This document shows, in pieces, positions 1 to 9,807 of a DNA stretch of 64,000 bases (position 1 is the stretch's first letter; every line of letters starts with the position of its first letter). Location of the stretch: assembly GCF_025369935.1 (NCBI RefSeq), contig NZ_CP104467.1:5029001-5093000 (forward strand), written 5' to 3'. A program made the position numbers and the translations under genes. The DNA is from Paenibacillus andongensis. GTDB taxonomy: Bacteria > Bacillota > Bacilli > Paenibacillales > NBRC-103111. The notes below the pieces were generated by a model. The model saw nothing but the letters and a program-made list of their open reading frames with translations, ran no database searches and was not told where the DNA came from.

Positions 1-7
1 ACAATGC

Positions 8-1291
8 CTATTCTTTATCTGTCATATCAGCGTACCAAGAAAAATACGAACCTACCGCATCGTTTTTACGGATCCGTTTCTTTGTTCGATCCTTAACCTC
101 TTCCGCATGGATGGTTAATCGCGCGCACCCCGTATCCATAGCTGCTTGAGCAACCGCAGCAGCCACATTCGGAGCAATCATCGGTTCAAACGGATGCGGA
201 ATCACATAGTCCCGATTTAACTTATCTGCTGGGACCAGACCGGCAATGGCGTAAACAGCAGCTAGTTTCATTGCCTCATTAATCTCGCTGGCACGTACAT
301 CCAGGACGCCGCGAAAAATGCCCGGAAACGCCAATACATTGTTGATTTGATTGGGAAAATCGGAGCGTCCCGTGCCAATGATCGCAGCCCCGGCGGCTTT
401 CGCTTCCTCCGGCATAATCTCCGGCACCGGATTCGCCAAGGCAAATATGATGGAATCACGGTTCATCGAGCTGACCATTTCTTTCGTAAGCGCACCAGCT
501 GCAGAAACACCAATGAAAACATCGGCTCCTCTCACTGCATCGGCGAGCTTACCTGTTAGATTTTCTTTATTCGTCATCCGTGCTATTTCCAGCTTGAATG
601 GATTCATGCCTTCTTGTCTATCTTCATAGATGATACCTTTTGTATCACATACAATGATATCTTTAGCACCCATATGACCCAGAAGCTTCATGGCCGCTAT
701 GCCGGCAGCGCCTGCCCCATTAATAACCACACGAATTTGGTCCATCGTTTTGTCGACTAACTGGAGTGCGTTAATTAATCCAGCCGCAATGACAATAGCC
801 GTACCATGCTGATCATCATGGAAAACAGGAATCGCACATTCCTGTTTCAACCTCTCTTCAATTTCAAAACAATCCGGGGCTGCGATGTCTTCTAAATTAA
901 TTCCGCCGAACGAAGGTGAAAGCTGCTTAACCGTCTCAATCACTTTCTCTTTATCCAACGCATCTAAACAGATCGGAATCGCATCTACGCCGGCAAATAC
1001 TTTGAAAAGTAAAGCCTTTCCCTCCATCACCGGCATAGCCGCATGCGGACCGATATTTCCCAAACCGAGTACAGCTGTTCCATTGGAAACGACTGCAACC
1101 AGGTTTCCTTTCATCGTATAATCGTATACTTTATCTTCTTCAATAAAAATCTCTTTACAAGGCTCTGCAACTCCCGGGGAGTAGGCAAGGCTTAAATCAC
1201 GGACGGTGCCTACCGGAACCTTGGCAAGAATCTCCAGCTTTCCGGTATACTTTTTATGCATGTGAAGAGCATCTTCACGTAATTTGTTCAT
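8..1291 (-). CDS. NAD(P)-dependent malic enzyme
   Basis: A 427-residue malic enzyme that decarboxylates malate to pyruvate in the cytoplasm. The N-terminal malic domain shows the Tyr-Ser-Pro-Gly-Val segment near residue 38 and the EDIAAPDCF metal-site segment near 137; the NAD domain has a GAGAAG dinucleotide motif near 194. The length fits the short bacterial YtsJ-like enzymes. The ATG follows an AAGGTGATG ribosome site. It is the last gene of the hutG-hutU-hutI-gdh unit, 39 bases after the glutamate dehydrogenase gene, so it probably converts carbon from glutamate breakdown to pyruvate; that role is inferred from position. Cofactor preference cannot be read from the sequence. Confidence 0.93.
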   Translation of the reverse strand: MNKLREDALHMHKKYTGKLEILAKVPVGTVRDLSLAYSPGVAEPCKEIFIEEDKVYDYTMKGNLVAVVSNGTAVLGLGNIGPHAAMPVMEGKALLFKVFAGVDAIPICLDALDKEKVIETVKQLSPSFGGINLEDIAAPDCFEIEERLKQECAIPVFHDDQHGTAIVIAAGLINALQLVDKTMDQIRVVINGAGAAGIAAMKLLGHMGAKDIIVCDTKGIIYEDRQEGMNPFKLEIARMTNKENLTGKLADAVRGADVFIGVSAAGALTKEMVSSMNRDSIIFALANPVPEIMPEEAKAAGAAIIGTGRSDFPNQINNVLAFPGIFRGVLDVRASEINEAMKLAAVYAIAGLVPADKLNRDYVIPHPFEPMIAPNVAAAVAQAAMDTGCARLTIHAEEVKDRTKKRIRKNDAVGSYFSWYADMTDKE

Positions 1292-1330
1292 GATTCATCA
1301 CCTTCCAAGGAATTTTGATCAGAGCATAGA

Positions 1331-2611
1331 TTAGATCCAGCCGCGCCATTTTATCGCTTCGACCATTCGCTTTAAACCAACGATATAGGCCGCCAATCTC
1401 ATGTCGACTCGCTTCTGCAAGGACAACTGATAGACGTTGTTAAACGACTTTTTCAATATTTGTTGAAGCTTTTCACTCACTTCTTCTTCATTCCAATAAT
1501 ATCCCTGATTGTTTTGGACCCATTCAAAGTAAGAAACGATGACCCCGCCTGAGCTGGCAAGCACGTCTGGCACCATTAAAACGCCCTTATCCGTCAAAAT
1601 TTCAGTTGCTTTCAAGGTCGTCGGTCCGTTGGCCGCTTCCACCAAAATCTTTGCCTTAATGTCAGCCGCATTGTCTTCCGTGATCTGGTTTTCAATTGCA
1701 GCCGGCACTAAAATATCACAGTCTTGGATTAACAGCTCTTGGTTCGAAATCGCATTCGGAAACAAATTCGTCACCGTTCCGAAAGAATCCCGTCGATCTA
1801 ATAAATACTGCACGTCCAAGCCCTCAGGATCATAAAGAGCCCCTTGAGCATCCGAAATGCCTACCACTTTGGCCCCAGCCTCGTGAAGGAACTGAGCAAG
1901 AAAGCTGCCTGCATTGCCGAAGCCTTGGATAATGACACGCGCGCCCTCAATCGGAATCCCAGCGACATGAGCCGCTTCTCTCAACAACAGCACTACGCCC
2001 ATGGCGGTAGATGATTCTCTACCAATCGATCCTCCCAAGACGAGCGGCTTGCCGGTAATAAAACCTGGCGAATCGAATTCCCGAATCCGGCTGTATTCAT
2101 CCATCATCCACGCCATGATTTGTGAATTCGTGAACACGTCCGGCGCCGGAATATCCTTGGTCGGCCCAACAAGCTGGCTGATTGCCCGTACATAACCACG
2201 GCTTAAGCGCTCCAGCTCGCCGAAGGAGAGCGTGCGCGGATCACACTGGATCCCGCCTTTGCCTCCGCCGTAAGGCAAATCGGCAATGCCGCATTTGATG
2301 GTCATCCACATGGAAAGAGCCTTCACTTCGTCTTCAGTGACCCCAGGATGGAAGCGAATGCCCCCCTTGGTCGGTCCAACCGCATCATTATGCTGCGCAC
2401 GGTACCCTGTGAATACCTTTACCGAGCCGTCGTCCATTTTCACTGGAATGCGTACAGTAAGCAATCGAAGCGGTTCCTTTAGCAATTCGTATAGGGATTC
2501 TGCGCATCCCATTTTATCTAGAGCAGCTTGGATAACAAGCTGCGTTCTGTTCAAAACATTCAAGCTTTCCGCTTGCATAGGCTTCTCTTTTACTTCCATC
2601 GGAGCTTCCAT
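1331..2611 (-). CDS. gudB: Glutamate dehydrogenase (RocG/GudB type)
   Basis: A 426-residue Glu/Leu/Phe/Val-family dehydrogenase that deaminates glutamate to 2-oxoglutarate and ammonia. The substrate region has [11 protein letters not shown] near residue 79 and the catalytic-lysine segment LPYGGGKGG near 112; the C-terminal Rossmann domain carries GFGNAG near 230. The length matches the catabolic Bacillus enzymes RocG and GudB, and I cannot tell which of the two names applies. The gene starts 30 bases after hutI ends, with an AGGGGG ribosome site. Its place after hutI suggests that it consumes the glutamate made by HutG. This is an unusual addition to a hut operon. Confidence 0.93.
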   Translation of the reverse strand: MEAPMEVKEKPMQAESLNVLNRTQLVIQAALDKMGCAESLYELLKEPLRLLTVRIPVKMDDGSVKVFTGYRAQHNDAVGPTKGGIRFHPGVTEDEVKALSMWMTIKCGIADLPYGGGKGGIQCDPRTLSFGELERLSRGYVRAISQLVGPTKDIPAPDVFTNSQIMAWMMDEYSRIREFDSPGFITGKPLVLGGSIGRESSTAMGVVLLLREAAHVAGIPIEGARVIIQGFGNAGSFLAQFLHEAGAKVVGISDAQGALYDPEGLDVQYLLDRRDSFGTVTNLFPNAISNQELLIQDCDILVPAAIENQITEDNAADIKAKILVEAANGPTTLKATEILTDKGVLMVPDVLASSGGVIVSYFEWVQNNQGYYWNEEEVSEKLQQILKKSFNNVYQLSLQKRVDMRLAAYIVGLKRMVEAIKWRGWI

Positions 2612-2641
2612 GATGATCCCCCTCTAGTCTTCGTACACCTT

Positions 2642-3925
2642 TTAATGAATCCGATTGCCGTCCGAGACTACTATTTTCCCATGTTTGAATACGGAATGAA
2701 CATGGTTGATCCCGAAGTGATAAGGCAGATAGGCCAAGTTATCTGCATTAAAAATAACCAAATCGGCCTGTTTGCCCGCTTCTAAACTGCCTATGGTACC
2801 CGCTTTTCCGATAGCGTGAGCCGCATTGATGGTCACGGCTGTCAGGACTTCCTCCGGCGTCAGCCCTAAATTCAGACAGCCCAGTGTCATGACGAGCTGT
2901 ATAGATTCCGTTGGCGAGCTTCCCGGATTATAATCCGTGGACAAAGCTACAGGGAGTCCGATTTCAATCATCTTACGTGCACGGGCGTGATGCTTCAGCC
3001 TTAAATTAAAAGAAGTAGCTGGCAGACAAACAGCAATGACGCCCGCCAGCTGCATCGCTTCTAGTCCTTCATCTGATGCGGCGATCAAATGCTCGGCCGA
3101 TGTGCAGCCCAGTTTACCGGCAAGCTGCGCGCCGCCCATCGGCTCGATTTCGTCCGCATGGATCTTCAAACCGAAGCCCATCGCTTTTGCGGCCAACAGG
3201 ATTTGCTCCGATTCTTCTACGGAGAAAACGCCGTGCTCACAAAATACATCGCAAAATTCAGCAAGTCCCTGACGTTTCACTTCGGGGAGCATTACTTCAA
3301 TGAGCAGCTGAACGAATTCTTGTGATCGGCCCTTGTATTCTTCCGGCACCATATGAGCACCCATGAACGTAGACACCAAATCAACCGGATGTTCCTGATT
3401 GAGTTTGCGAGTGACCCGGAGCTGCTTAAGCTCATCCTCCAGCGTTAGACCATATCCGCTCTTAGCTTCTGCTGTAGTAACCCCATAAGAAAGCATCGTA
3501 TCCAAGCTTTTTTTAGCCTTACCGTACAACTCATCTTCCGAAGCCTGACGGGTTGAACGGACGGTACTGAGAATCCCGCCGCCTTGAGCCAAAATTTCTA
3601 AATAAGAAGCGCCTTTCAGCTTTAAGGCTAATTCATTCTCGCGAGAGCCGCCGTGAACCAAATGCGTATGAGGGTCAATAAGTCCAGGGGTAACAAGCTT
3701 ACCTTCAGCATCATGCTTTGAAGTTACCGGCCGTTCACCGATTTGTGCCAAAACTTCTTCTTCCGTTCCGACTGCAACAATGATACCGTCTGTGATTGCC
3801 ACAGCACCACTTCGAACTGCTGCAACCTCTGACATTTCATCGCCTCGGCGCGGTTCCTGGGTTCCTTGCATGGTGATCAGTGTACCAATATTATGGATCA
3901 GCAGGTCAATCCGATTGTTCTCCAT
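2642..3925 (-). CDS. hutI: Imidazolonepropionase HutI
   Basis: An amidohydrolase of about 427 residues that opens 4-imidazolone-5-propanoate to N-formimino-glutamate, the third step of histidine breakdown. Metal-site motifs are visible: DPHTHLVHGG near residue 85, a KIHADE segment near 241 and a Ser-Thr-Asp metal ligand in ALSTDYNPGSS near 328. I chose the ATG at 3925 because GAGGGGGA lies just ahead of it; the reading frame opens seven codons earlier with a GTG but lacks a ribosome site. A 24-base perfect palindrome sits between hutU and this start. Confidence 0.95.
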   Translation of the reverse strand: MENNRIDLLIHNIGTLITMQGTQEPRRGDEMSEVAAVRSGAVAITDGIIVAVGTEEEVLAQIGERPVTSKHDAEGKLVTPGLIDPHTHLVHGGSRENELALKLKGASYLEILAQGGGILSTVRSTRQASEDELYGKAKKSLDTMLSYGVTTAEAKSGYGLTLEDELKQLRVTRKLNQEHPVDLVSTFMGAHMVPEEYKGRSQEFVQLLIEVMLPEVKRQGLAEFCDVFCEHGVFSVEESEQILLAAKAMGFGLKIHADEIEPMGGAQLAGKLGCTSAEHLIAASDEGLEAMQLAGVIAVCLPATSFNLRLKHHARARKMIEIGLPVALSTDYNPGSSPTESIQLVMTLGCLNLGLTPEEVLTAVTINAAHAIGKAGTIGSLEAGKQADLVIFNADNLAYLPYHFGINHVHSVFKHGKIVVSDGNRIH

Positions 3926-3945
3926 CGTTTCTCCCCCTCGAAACA

Positions 3946-3969
3946 CAGCAAGCCCGATCGGGCTTGCTG
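3946..3969. repeat. Perfect 24-base palindrome between hutU and hutI
   Basis: A self-complementary sequence with core GCCCGATCGGGC lies between the hutU stop and the hutI ribosome site. In RNA it would form a stem directly upstream of the GAGGGGGA site. No U-tract follows on the minus strand, so a normal terminator is unlikely. Control of hutI translation, RNA processing, or a protein operator are the options. Confidence 0.6.
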
Positions 3970-4006
3970 CGAGTTATCTTCATTCTTTTATATTTTCAGT
4001 TAGCGA

Positions 4007-5671
4007 TTAAATACCCATCATCGGTACGCGAACGCCGCGTTCCTTCGCCGTTTGAATGGCAATGTCATAACCGGCGTCAGCGTGACGAATGACGCCCATT
4101 CCAGGGTCCGTGTTCAAGACGCGTTCTAATCTTTCGTCCGCTTCTTTGGAACCGTCCGCAACGACAACCATACCTGCGTGCAGGGAGTAACCCATGCCTA
4201 CGCCGCCGCCATGATGGACGGAAACCCAGCTCGCACCGGATGCCGTATTCACAAGCGCGTTCAATATTGCCCAGTCGCCGACAACATCGCTGCCGTCCTT
4301 CATGGACTCGGTTTCACGGTTAGGCGAAGCCACGGAACCGCAATCCAGGTGATCACGTCCGATAACGATTGGCGCAGATAATTCTCCGTTGCGTACCATC
4401 TCGTTAATCGCCAGCCCCATCTTGGCCCGTTCCCCATAACCCAACCAGCAAATACGAGCTGGCAAACCTTGGAATGCGACTTTTTCTCTGGCCAATTCGA
4501 TCCATTTACGCAGATGCGCATTTTCTGGGAACAGTTTCAATGCAAGTTCATCCGTTTTATAGATATCCTCTGGATCACCGGACAATGCCGCCCAGCGGAA
4601 TGGTCCTTTCCCTTCGCAGAAGAGCGGGCGAATATAAGCCGGAACAAATCCAGGGAAATTAAAGGCATCCTTAACCCCTTCATCAAGAGCCACTTGACGG
4701 ATGTTGTTGCCATAATCAAATACGGTTGAACCAAGTTTTTGAAGATCAAGCATCGCCTGAACATGCGCAGCCATCGATTTTTTGGATAGCTTCACATACT
4801 GCGCTGGATCGTTTTTACGCAAGTCAGCCGCTGCTTCCAAAGAATAACCGACCGGCACATAGCCGTTAAGCGGATCATGAGCCGAAGTTTGATCGGTTAC
4901 GAAATCAGGCACAATTCCGCGTTTCACAAACTCCGCGAACACCTCTGCAGCGTTTCCTACTAGTCCAATAGCTAGCGCTTTCCCCTCAGCTTTCGCTTCG
5001 TTCGCAAGCTTCAACGCCTCATCCAGATCGTAAACCATGACGTCGCAATAACGAGTGTCGATTCTTCGTTGAATACGAGTCGGATCTACGTCTACACCGA
5101 TGACGACGCCATCGTTCATCGTTACAGCGAGAGGTTGAGCGCCGCCCATACCGCCAAGTCCAGCCGTTAATGTCAGTGTACCTCTTAAAGTGCCTCCCGA
5201 ATGCTGCCTAGCTGCCTCAGCGAAAGTCTCATACGTTCCTTGCAAAATGCCTTGCGTTCCGATATAAATCCAGCTGCCAGCCGTCATTTGGCCGTACATC
5301 ATAAGACCCTGTTTATCGAGCTCATGGAACGTCTCCCAGTTGGCATAAGCCGGGACAATCATCGAGTTGGAGATGAGAACCCGCGGCGCATGTGAATGCG
5401 TTCTGAATACGCCAACCGGTTTCCCGGATTGTACAAGAAGTGTTTCATCCGCTTCAAGGTTCGTTAAACATTCTACGATCTTGTCATATGACTCCCAGTT
5501 CCGTGCAGCCTTGCCGATTCCGCCGTAAACGACGAGATCTTCCGGACGCTCCGCTACGTCAGGGTCCAGATTGTTCATCAACATGCGCAGGACTGCTTCC
5601 TGCTGCCAGCCTTTTGCCGTTAGCTTCGTTCCGTGTGCTGCTCGAATCGTACGTTTCATTGTTTGTTCCAT
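4007..5671 (-). CDS. hutU: Urocanate hydratase HutU
   Basis: A 554-residue urocanate hydratase that converts urocanate to imidazolonepropionate using bound NAD as electrophile. Conserved blocks are present: [13 protein letters not shown] near residue 49, [11 protein letters not shown] near 170, the active-site cysteine segment ICWLGYGER near 410 and the [12 protein letters not shown] segment near 498. The sequence looks canonical for the urocanate enzyme rather than an obvious thiourocanate variant. It lies 30 bases after hutG and shares its transcription unit. The start ATG at 5671 has GAGTGA upstream; a second ATG four codons later is possible. Confidence 0.96.
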   Translation of the reverse strand: MEQTMKRTIRAAHGTKLTAKGWQQEAVLRMLMNNLDPDVAERPEDLVVYGGIGKAARNWESYDKIVECLTNLEADETLLVQSGKPVGVFRTHSHAPRVLISNSMIVPAYANWETFHELDKQGLMMYGQMTAGSWIYIGTQGILQGTYETFAEAARQHSGGTLRGTLTLTAGLGGMGGAQPLAVTMNDGVVIGVDVDPTRIQRRIDTRYCDVMVYDLDEALKLANEAKAEGKALAIGLVGNAAEVFAEFVKRGIVPDFVTDQTSAHDPLNGYVPVGYSLEAAADLRKNDPAQYVKLSKKSMAAHVQAMLDLQKLGSTVFDYGNNIRQVALDEGVKDAFNFPGFVPAYIRPLFCEGKGPFRWAALSGDPEDIYKTDELALKLFPENAHLRKWIELAREKVAFQGLPARICWLGYGERAKMGLAINEMVRNGELSAPIVIGRDHLDCGSVASPNRETESMKDGSDVVGDWAILNALVNTASGASWVSVHHGGGVGMGYSLHAGMVVVADGSKEADERLERVLNTDPGMGVIRHADAGYDIAIQTAKERGVRVPMMGI

Positions 5672-5701
5672 GAATAGTCACTCCTCTATGTTGTGTTTGA
5701 A

Positions 5702-6670
5702 TCAGTTTCTTTTCATATAACCCGTCAAGAAAGTCAAGATGACATGCATGGCTGTCCTGACTGTCGCTCTGCGGGGATCTTGCATGGGATCTACACAAAC
5801 AATATCAAAGCCTCGTACCTTAGGATGCTGTCCTAATAAGAATACAGCTTCCAACAACTGCCATGAGGTCATTCCTGCTGGAACGAGCGCCGGTACACCA
5901 GGCGCATAAGCTTGATCCAGTACATCCATGTCAACGGTTACATAAATAGCATCTGTCCCGTCACCAGCAACTTCAAGCGCCTTTTCCACCAAAGCTTCGA
6001 TTCCTTCTTTGGCTACCTGACGCGCCGTGTATTGGGTAATTCCTTGCGCCATAGCATATTCATGATACGCTCTTGAATTGGCAAAGCTGTGGAGTCCGAT
6101 TTGCGCAATATGGCGGCCTTCCACTGTACCCGATTCGATCAACCCGCGGATTGGCGTTCCGTTGGAAGGACCTCCGTCCTCCAGATTCCGGACATCCATG
6201 TGGGAGTCCAGCTGAACGATACCCACCTTTCCGCCGACATGGTGCTTAAACGCTTTTACTGAGGGGCAAGTAATGGAATGATCGCCGCCAGCAATAATCG
6301 GGAACAAATGAGGCATGGCTGCGTAAATGTTCTTCAGCCCTTGTTCGATATTGGCATGACAGCGCAGCAGATCCGTTACATGCATCTGAATATCACCAAG
6401 ATCGCGTGCCAGCAATTCTTGCAAATCGACACCATGGTCGATACTGTACGTCGTGACATTTGCAAATAATTCCCGCAAGGCATTCGGTGTCATCGAAGCG
6501 CCTGAAATGCTGATGGACGTCTTAGAAAGCGGAATGCCGATAAAACCGAATTGGACTTCTTCCTCGCCTTCCCAAGGGGTCAGCCACTGGGATACTTTGG
6601 TCTCGAATCGATCCCGCCAATTGGACTTTCGTACGAATTCTGGCGGATTCAGCAATTCAATTTGTCTCAA
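5702..6670 (-). CDS. hutG: Formimidoylglutamase HutG (ureohydrolase family)
   Basis: A 322-residue arginase/agmatinase-fold enzyme, expected to cleave N-formimino-glutamate to glutamate and formamide. Manganese motifs are intact: GGDHS near residue 148, DSHMD near 174 and DMDVLD near 246. The context (hutU, hutI directly downstream) favours HutG over agmatinase. The codon after a GGAGGG ribosome site is TTG (MRQIELL). It heads the five-gene hutG-hutU-hutI-gdh-malic enzyme unit, with 200 bases of leader region carrying a cre-like site and one copy of the TAGCAC motif. Confidence 0.9.
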   Translation of the reverse strand: MRQIELLNPPEFVRKSNWRDRFETKVSQWLTPWEGEEEVQFGFIGIPLSKTSISISGASMTPNALRELFANVTTYSIDHGVDLQELLARDLGDIQMHVTDLLRCHANIEQGLKNIYAAMPHLFPIIAGGDHSITCPSVKAFKHHVGGKVGIVQLDSHMDVRNLEDGGPSNGTPIRGLIESGTVEGRHIAQIGLHSFANSRAYHEYAMAQGITQYTARQVAKEGIEALVEKALEVAGDGTDAIYVTVDMDVLDQAYAPGVPALVPAGMTSWQLLEAVFLLGQHPKVRGFDIVCVDPMQDPRRATVRTAMHVILTFLTGYMKRN

Positions 6671-6775
6671 AGCTGCTTCCCTCCTGTAGGTTGATGAAAC
6701 AATGTTTGGTTTGTTTCTATGTTTACATCATACTTAAAAAAACGGCATCTGAATCTAGCCGAATTTGCGGAAAGA

Positions 6776-6789
6776 TAGCACGATATTAC
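6776..6789 (+). promoter_or_regulatory. TAGCAC-type motif, copy 1 (candidate AraC site)
   Basis: TAGCACGATATTAC lies about 105 bases ahead of the hutG start. Two close relatives lie upstream of the MFS gene at 11372 and 11580, in the same orientation relative to the genes. This suits a binding site for the AraC regulator coded between the two units, but that is inference. Confidence 0.4.
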
Positions 6790-6816
6790 GGTTTAACTTG
6801 AAAGTGACCATTTTGA

Positions 6817-6830
6817 TGAAAACGCTTAAA
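6817..6830 (+). promoter_or_regulatory. cre-like site upstream of hutG
   Basis: TGAAAACGCTTAAA matches the CcpA operator consensus TGWNANCGNTNWCA at all but one constrained position. It lies between the AraC gene and hutG. A near-identical site is found at 11477 upstream of the MFS gene. Confidence 0.4.
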
Positions 6831-6855
6831 AGCCAACCCCTGAGCGGATTGGCTT
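6830..6855 (-). terminator. Terminator after the AraC regulator gene
   Basis: AAGCCAA and TTGGCTT form a stem around a 12-base loop, followed on the minus strand by TTAAGCG. It ends the MFS-lyase-araC unit and separates it from hutG. The U-tract is short. Confidence 0.55.
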
Positions 6856-6876
6856 AAATAAGCTATACCTATAACA

Positions 6877-8070
6877 CTAGCACTGGGCTGATGACCGATA
6901 GTCCGTCGGGCTGCACCCCATAATCATTTTAAATTTCCTAGCAAAATAGTTCGCATCCTGAAAACCGACCCGCGCGGCAATCTCTTGCATGGTCAAATCC
7001 GTTTTCTCTAACAAATAAACGGCCTTCTCAATACGAACCTTATTTAGAAAGTCGACAAAGCTTACACCCGCTTCTTTTTTGAATACATGGGCAAAATAAT
7101 GGGTACTCAAGTAACAATGCTGGGCAATTTCTTTCAATAACATTTTGTCTTGATGATGCTCTCTGATATAAACAATGGCGGATCGGACAATGGGAGATAC
7201 CTCTAAGGCATGATCGTCCGATACTTGCTTGGCTAGCTTCCTCCAGTATGCGCACAGCTTTTTAACAAATTTGTCATATCGAATGGTACTGTACAAGTCT
7301 TGAAGCATTCTCGCATTCTCAGATAAAATTTCAGAAGCATTACCACCTAAGTCAACAACCATTCTTGACAAAGAGAGGACTAAATCATAGGCTTCCGACT
7401 TGAATAGATCAATATTATGCTTATATGATCGGGAAAGGCTTTCTAGTAACTCGACCAAATACGAAATCGAGCCTTCTTCATCACCGATCCGGACACGTGA
7501 CAGCAATTCGATTTTCTCTTCGTGGGTCACCGGCTTAGCACGTTCTTCCTGAATGCTTCTTTGTCCCTCATATTGAAAAATCATCCGGTTTCCTTGAAAG
7601 AAACGGTCGATTAATGATTCTTTGGCTTCGCTGTAGGAAAGATGAAGCTTGTAAGGATCTTCATAGTAGGTGCCAATTCCGGCTGACACAGAAAAACCCT
7701 TCGTATCTACGAAGTTTTGAATTTTCCGAACCATGCCATACGTAACTTGCTTATAGGTCGGTTCTATGGGCTGAATGGATTGGAGTTCCAATAATACGGC
7801 TAACACACCTTCTCCCACCCATACCCACAGGAAGGGCAAGGTGATACTCTCAAAAATGGCTTCCACCAGTACCTGCCCAATTTCAATACTCCATTGCAAC
7901 GACTTGTCCAAAGCCAAATCAGTATAACGGTCTATGGACAAAACAATAACGATTTGGGGCCGCGGTTCGATGCCAAGCCGCTCACGCATTTCTTCAAAAT
8001 CCGCTTCATGGATTAACGTCCCGGAAATGAGAAGTTGCGAAAAGGCGGCTTGGGCCGTATCCAATTTCAT
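6877..8070 (-). CDS. AraC-family regulator with degenerate GGDEF-like domain
   Basis: A 397-residue regulator. The C-terminal 100 residues form a two-helix-turn-helix AraC domain (LKEIAQHCYLSTHYFAHVFKK, then MQEIAARVGFQDANYFARKFK, ending in the family's SPTDYR). The middle has SAGIGTYYEDPYKLHLSYSEA-type sequence typical of the degenerate GGDEF_2 domain found in CdaR- and YesN-like proteins. No receiver domain or membrane segment is seen. It follows the lyase gene by 78 bases and lies between the two hut units, so it is the obvious candidate to sense a pathway intermediate and activate both. It differs from the RNA-binding HutP of Bacillus subtilis. Confidence 0.88.
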   Translation of the reverse strand: MKLDTAQAAFSQLLISGTLIHEADFEEMRERLGIEPRPQIVIVLSIDRYTDLALDKSLQWSIEIGQVLVEAIFESITLPFLWVWVGEGVLAVLLELQSIQPIEPTYKQVTYGMVRKIQNFVDTKGFSVSAGIGTYYEDPYKLHLSYSEAKESLIDRFFQGNRMIFQYEGQRSIQEERAKPVTHEEKIELLSRVRIGDEEGSISYLVELLESLSRSYKHNIDLFKSEAYDLVLSLSRMVVDLGGNASEILSENARMLQDLYSTIRYDKFVKKLCAYWRKLAKQVSDDHALEVSPIVRSAIVYIREHHQDKMLLKEIAQHCYLSTHYFAHVFKKEAGVSFVDFLNKVRIEKAVYLLEKTDLTMQEIAARVGFQDANYFARKFKMIMGCSPTDYRSSAQC

Positions 8071-8148
8071 TGTCTAATCATCTCCCCTATCTTAAAAAAG
8101 GAAGCCGTTTTGCCCCTAACCTTCAGAGAAAACTGCTTCCATGTTATT

Positions 8149-9708
8149 TTATTCTATCTCACCTATCATGTCTTCAACAACCTTTACGATGTCGCCCTCA
8201 TGAATTTGCTGATAGATCGTCAACATGTCCGGATAGAGAAAGCGATCTTCCTCCACCGCAGGCACTTTCGATCGTATCAGTTGATATACTTCCGCAATAA
8301 CCGGAGAAGGATTCAACGGACGATGAAAATCAAGAGCTTGTACGGCTGTCATCAATTCAATCGCCAACATATATGTTAATTTCTTCGAAATTTGATAAGC
8401 TTTCCTTGAGGCATTATAGGCGAAACTGACAACATCCTCTTGATTGGCGCAAGTGGGAACATTATCTACGGAGGCTGGATGAGAAAGAATCCTAATCTCT
8501 CCCAGCAGTCCTACGGCTGTATATTGCGGGATCATATATCCGCTGTTTAGTCCTGGATTTTTCACTAAAAAACTAGGCAGCTCACTCAGGTGATAATTCA
8601 CTAATCGGTCAATTCTTCTCTCTGCTATTTTTGCCAGATTAGCCATAGCTATACACATGATATCCGCCTGGATGCCGACATAGGTACCGTCAAAATTACC
8701 TCCCATGAGGGCAATCCCATCATTGTCTTCGGGATAAATAACAGGATTATCGCTTACAGAGTTGAGCTCATTATGAATGGTGAAGGCTGCATCCTTCAGA
8801 TTTTTTTTGGAAGCTCCATGTACTTGAGGGATGCATCGCAAGCTTAACGCATCCTGCAAGCGATAGTTTTTATAAGTTTCGGCAATTTCACTGCCTTTAA
8901 GGATTCGGATCATATTTTGGGCTGTCTTAGCCTGTTCCTCATGTTTTTTTAAGGAATGGAGTCTTGGATCAAAGGCGTGAATCGTTCCTTTTAGAGCTTC
9001 AAGTGACATTGCGCCAGCAATATCCGCGGTTTTTGTCGCTTGAATGGCATTATATAAGGTTAGAATGGCCATTGCAGTAACGGAGGACGTCCCGCTGGTC
9101 AGTGCCAGTCCTTCTTTGCAGCTTAAAGTGGTAGGCTTTAATCCTGCTCTTTCAAGCGCTTCACTGCCAGAGATGAGTTCTTCGTTGTACCATGCTTTAC
9201 CCTCACCAATTAGCACTAACGCCATATGAGCTTCCGGAGAAAGATAACCGACCGATCCATCACCTGGAGCAAACGGAGTGATTCCTTCATTCAATAGCGA
9301 TGCCACAAGCTCTAACAATTCCAAACGAACCCCAGAATAACCATGACCCAAATGGATGAGAATCATCAGTTGAATAGCTCTTACAACTTCTTTCTCCAGA
9401 GGCTCCCCTACGGAAACGGCATGCGATCTAACAATGTTGCGCTGCAGGGTTTCAGCATCTTCGGTTGAGATGATCTCTGTCACATTGCTCCCGAAGCCCG
9501 TCGTTACGCCATAAATGATGCGGTTTTCGCTTAAAAATTTCTCTATAAGCTGTCTGGATTGCTTGACGCGATCGCAGTAGCTTTGTGAAAATGACACTTT
9601 TGCCCCATAGCGGGCCACTGCGACAAATTCGGAAACAGATATCGGATGATCGCCAAGAATCACTTTATTTATATCTTTAGGATGAATGGGAGCAGCACCA
9701 ATTTTCAT
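8149..9708 (-). CDS. hutH: HutH-like lyase lacking the MIO triad (possible ergothionase-type enzyme)
   Basis: A 519-residue member of the histidine/phenylalanine ammonia-lyase family. Family blocks are clear: YGVTTGFG with Tyr66, SHAVSVG with His96, SLRCIPQVHG with Arg291, GGNF with Phe339 and ANQED with Glu424. The segment that normally reads GSVGASGDLAP is GSVGYLSP here (residues 151-158), so the Ala-Ser-Gly that cyclises to MIO is absent. The Asn of the usual INGT is Ser205, and the catalytic Tyr of the usual YSLR is Leu288. The rest is well conserved, so this is a subfamily and not a broken gene. Ergothionase is a known MIO-free lyase of this fold that releases trimethylamine. The start at 9708 follows AAAAGGAGATG. 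Confidence 0.85.
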   Translation of the reverse strand: MKIGAAPIHPKDINKVILGDHPISVSEFVAVARYGAKVSFSQSYCDRVKQSRQLIEKFLSENRIIYGVTTGFGSNVTEIISTEDAETLQRNIVRSHAVSVGEPLEKEVVRAIQLMILIHLGHGYSGVRLELLELVASLLNEGITPFAPGDGSVGYLSPEAHMALVLIGEGKAWYNEELISGSEALERAGLKPTTLSCKEGLALTSGTSSVTAMAILTLYNAIQATKTADIAGAMSLEALKGTIHAFDPRLHSLKKHEEQAKTAQNMIRILKGSEIAETYKNYRLQDALSLRCIPQVHGASKKNLKDAAFTIHNELNSVSDNPVIYPEDNDGIALMGGNFDGTYVGIQADIMCIAMANLAKIAERRIDRLVNYHLSELPSFLVKNPGLNSGYMIPQYTAVGLLGEIRILSHPASVDNVPTCANQEDVVSFAYNASRKAYQISKKLTYMLAIELMTAVQALDFHRPLNPSPVIAEVYQLIRSKVPAVEEDRFLYPDMLTIYQQIHEGDIVKVVEDMIGEIE

Positions 9709-9769
9709 GAAAAAACATCTCCTTTTAAAACAATACCTACTATGCAATAGTTGTCGGTTAAATATGCAT

Positions 9770-9797
9770 ACAAGAGATGTCAGAAGACATCTCTTGT
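9770..9797 (-). repeat. 12-bp-stem hairpin between MFS and lyase genes
   Basis: ACAAGAGATGTC and its exact complement flank a 4-base loop between the MFS stop and the lyase ribosome site. No U-tract follows, so it may stabilise or process the mRNA instead of ending it. A weak terminator cannot be excluded. Confidence 0.5.
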
Positions 9798-9807
9798 CAA
9801 AGTTTGA

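Noticed and set aside
8149..9708. HutH-like gene as a pseudogene with a deletion of the active site
   Set aside because: The frame is complete, the ribosome site is strong, and changes at two other MIO-pocket positions agree with a coherent subfamily rather than one deletion.
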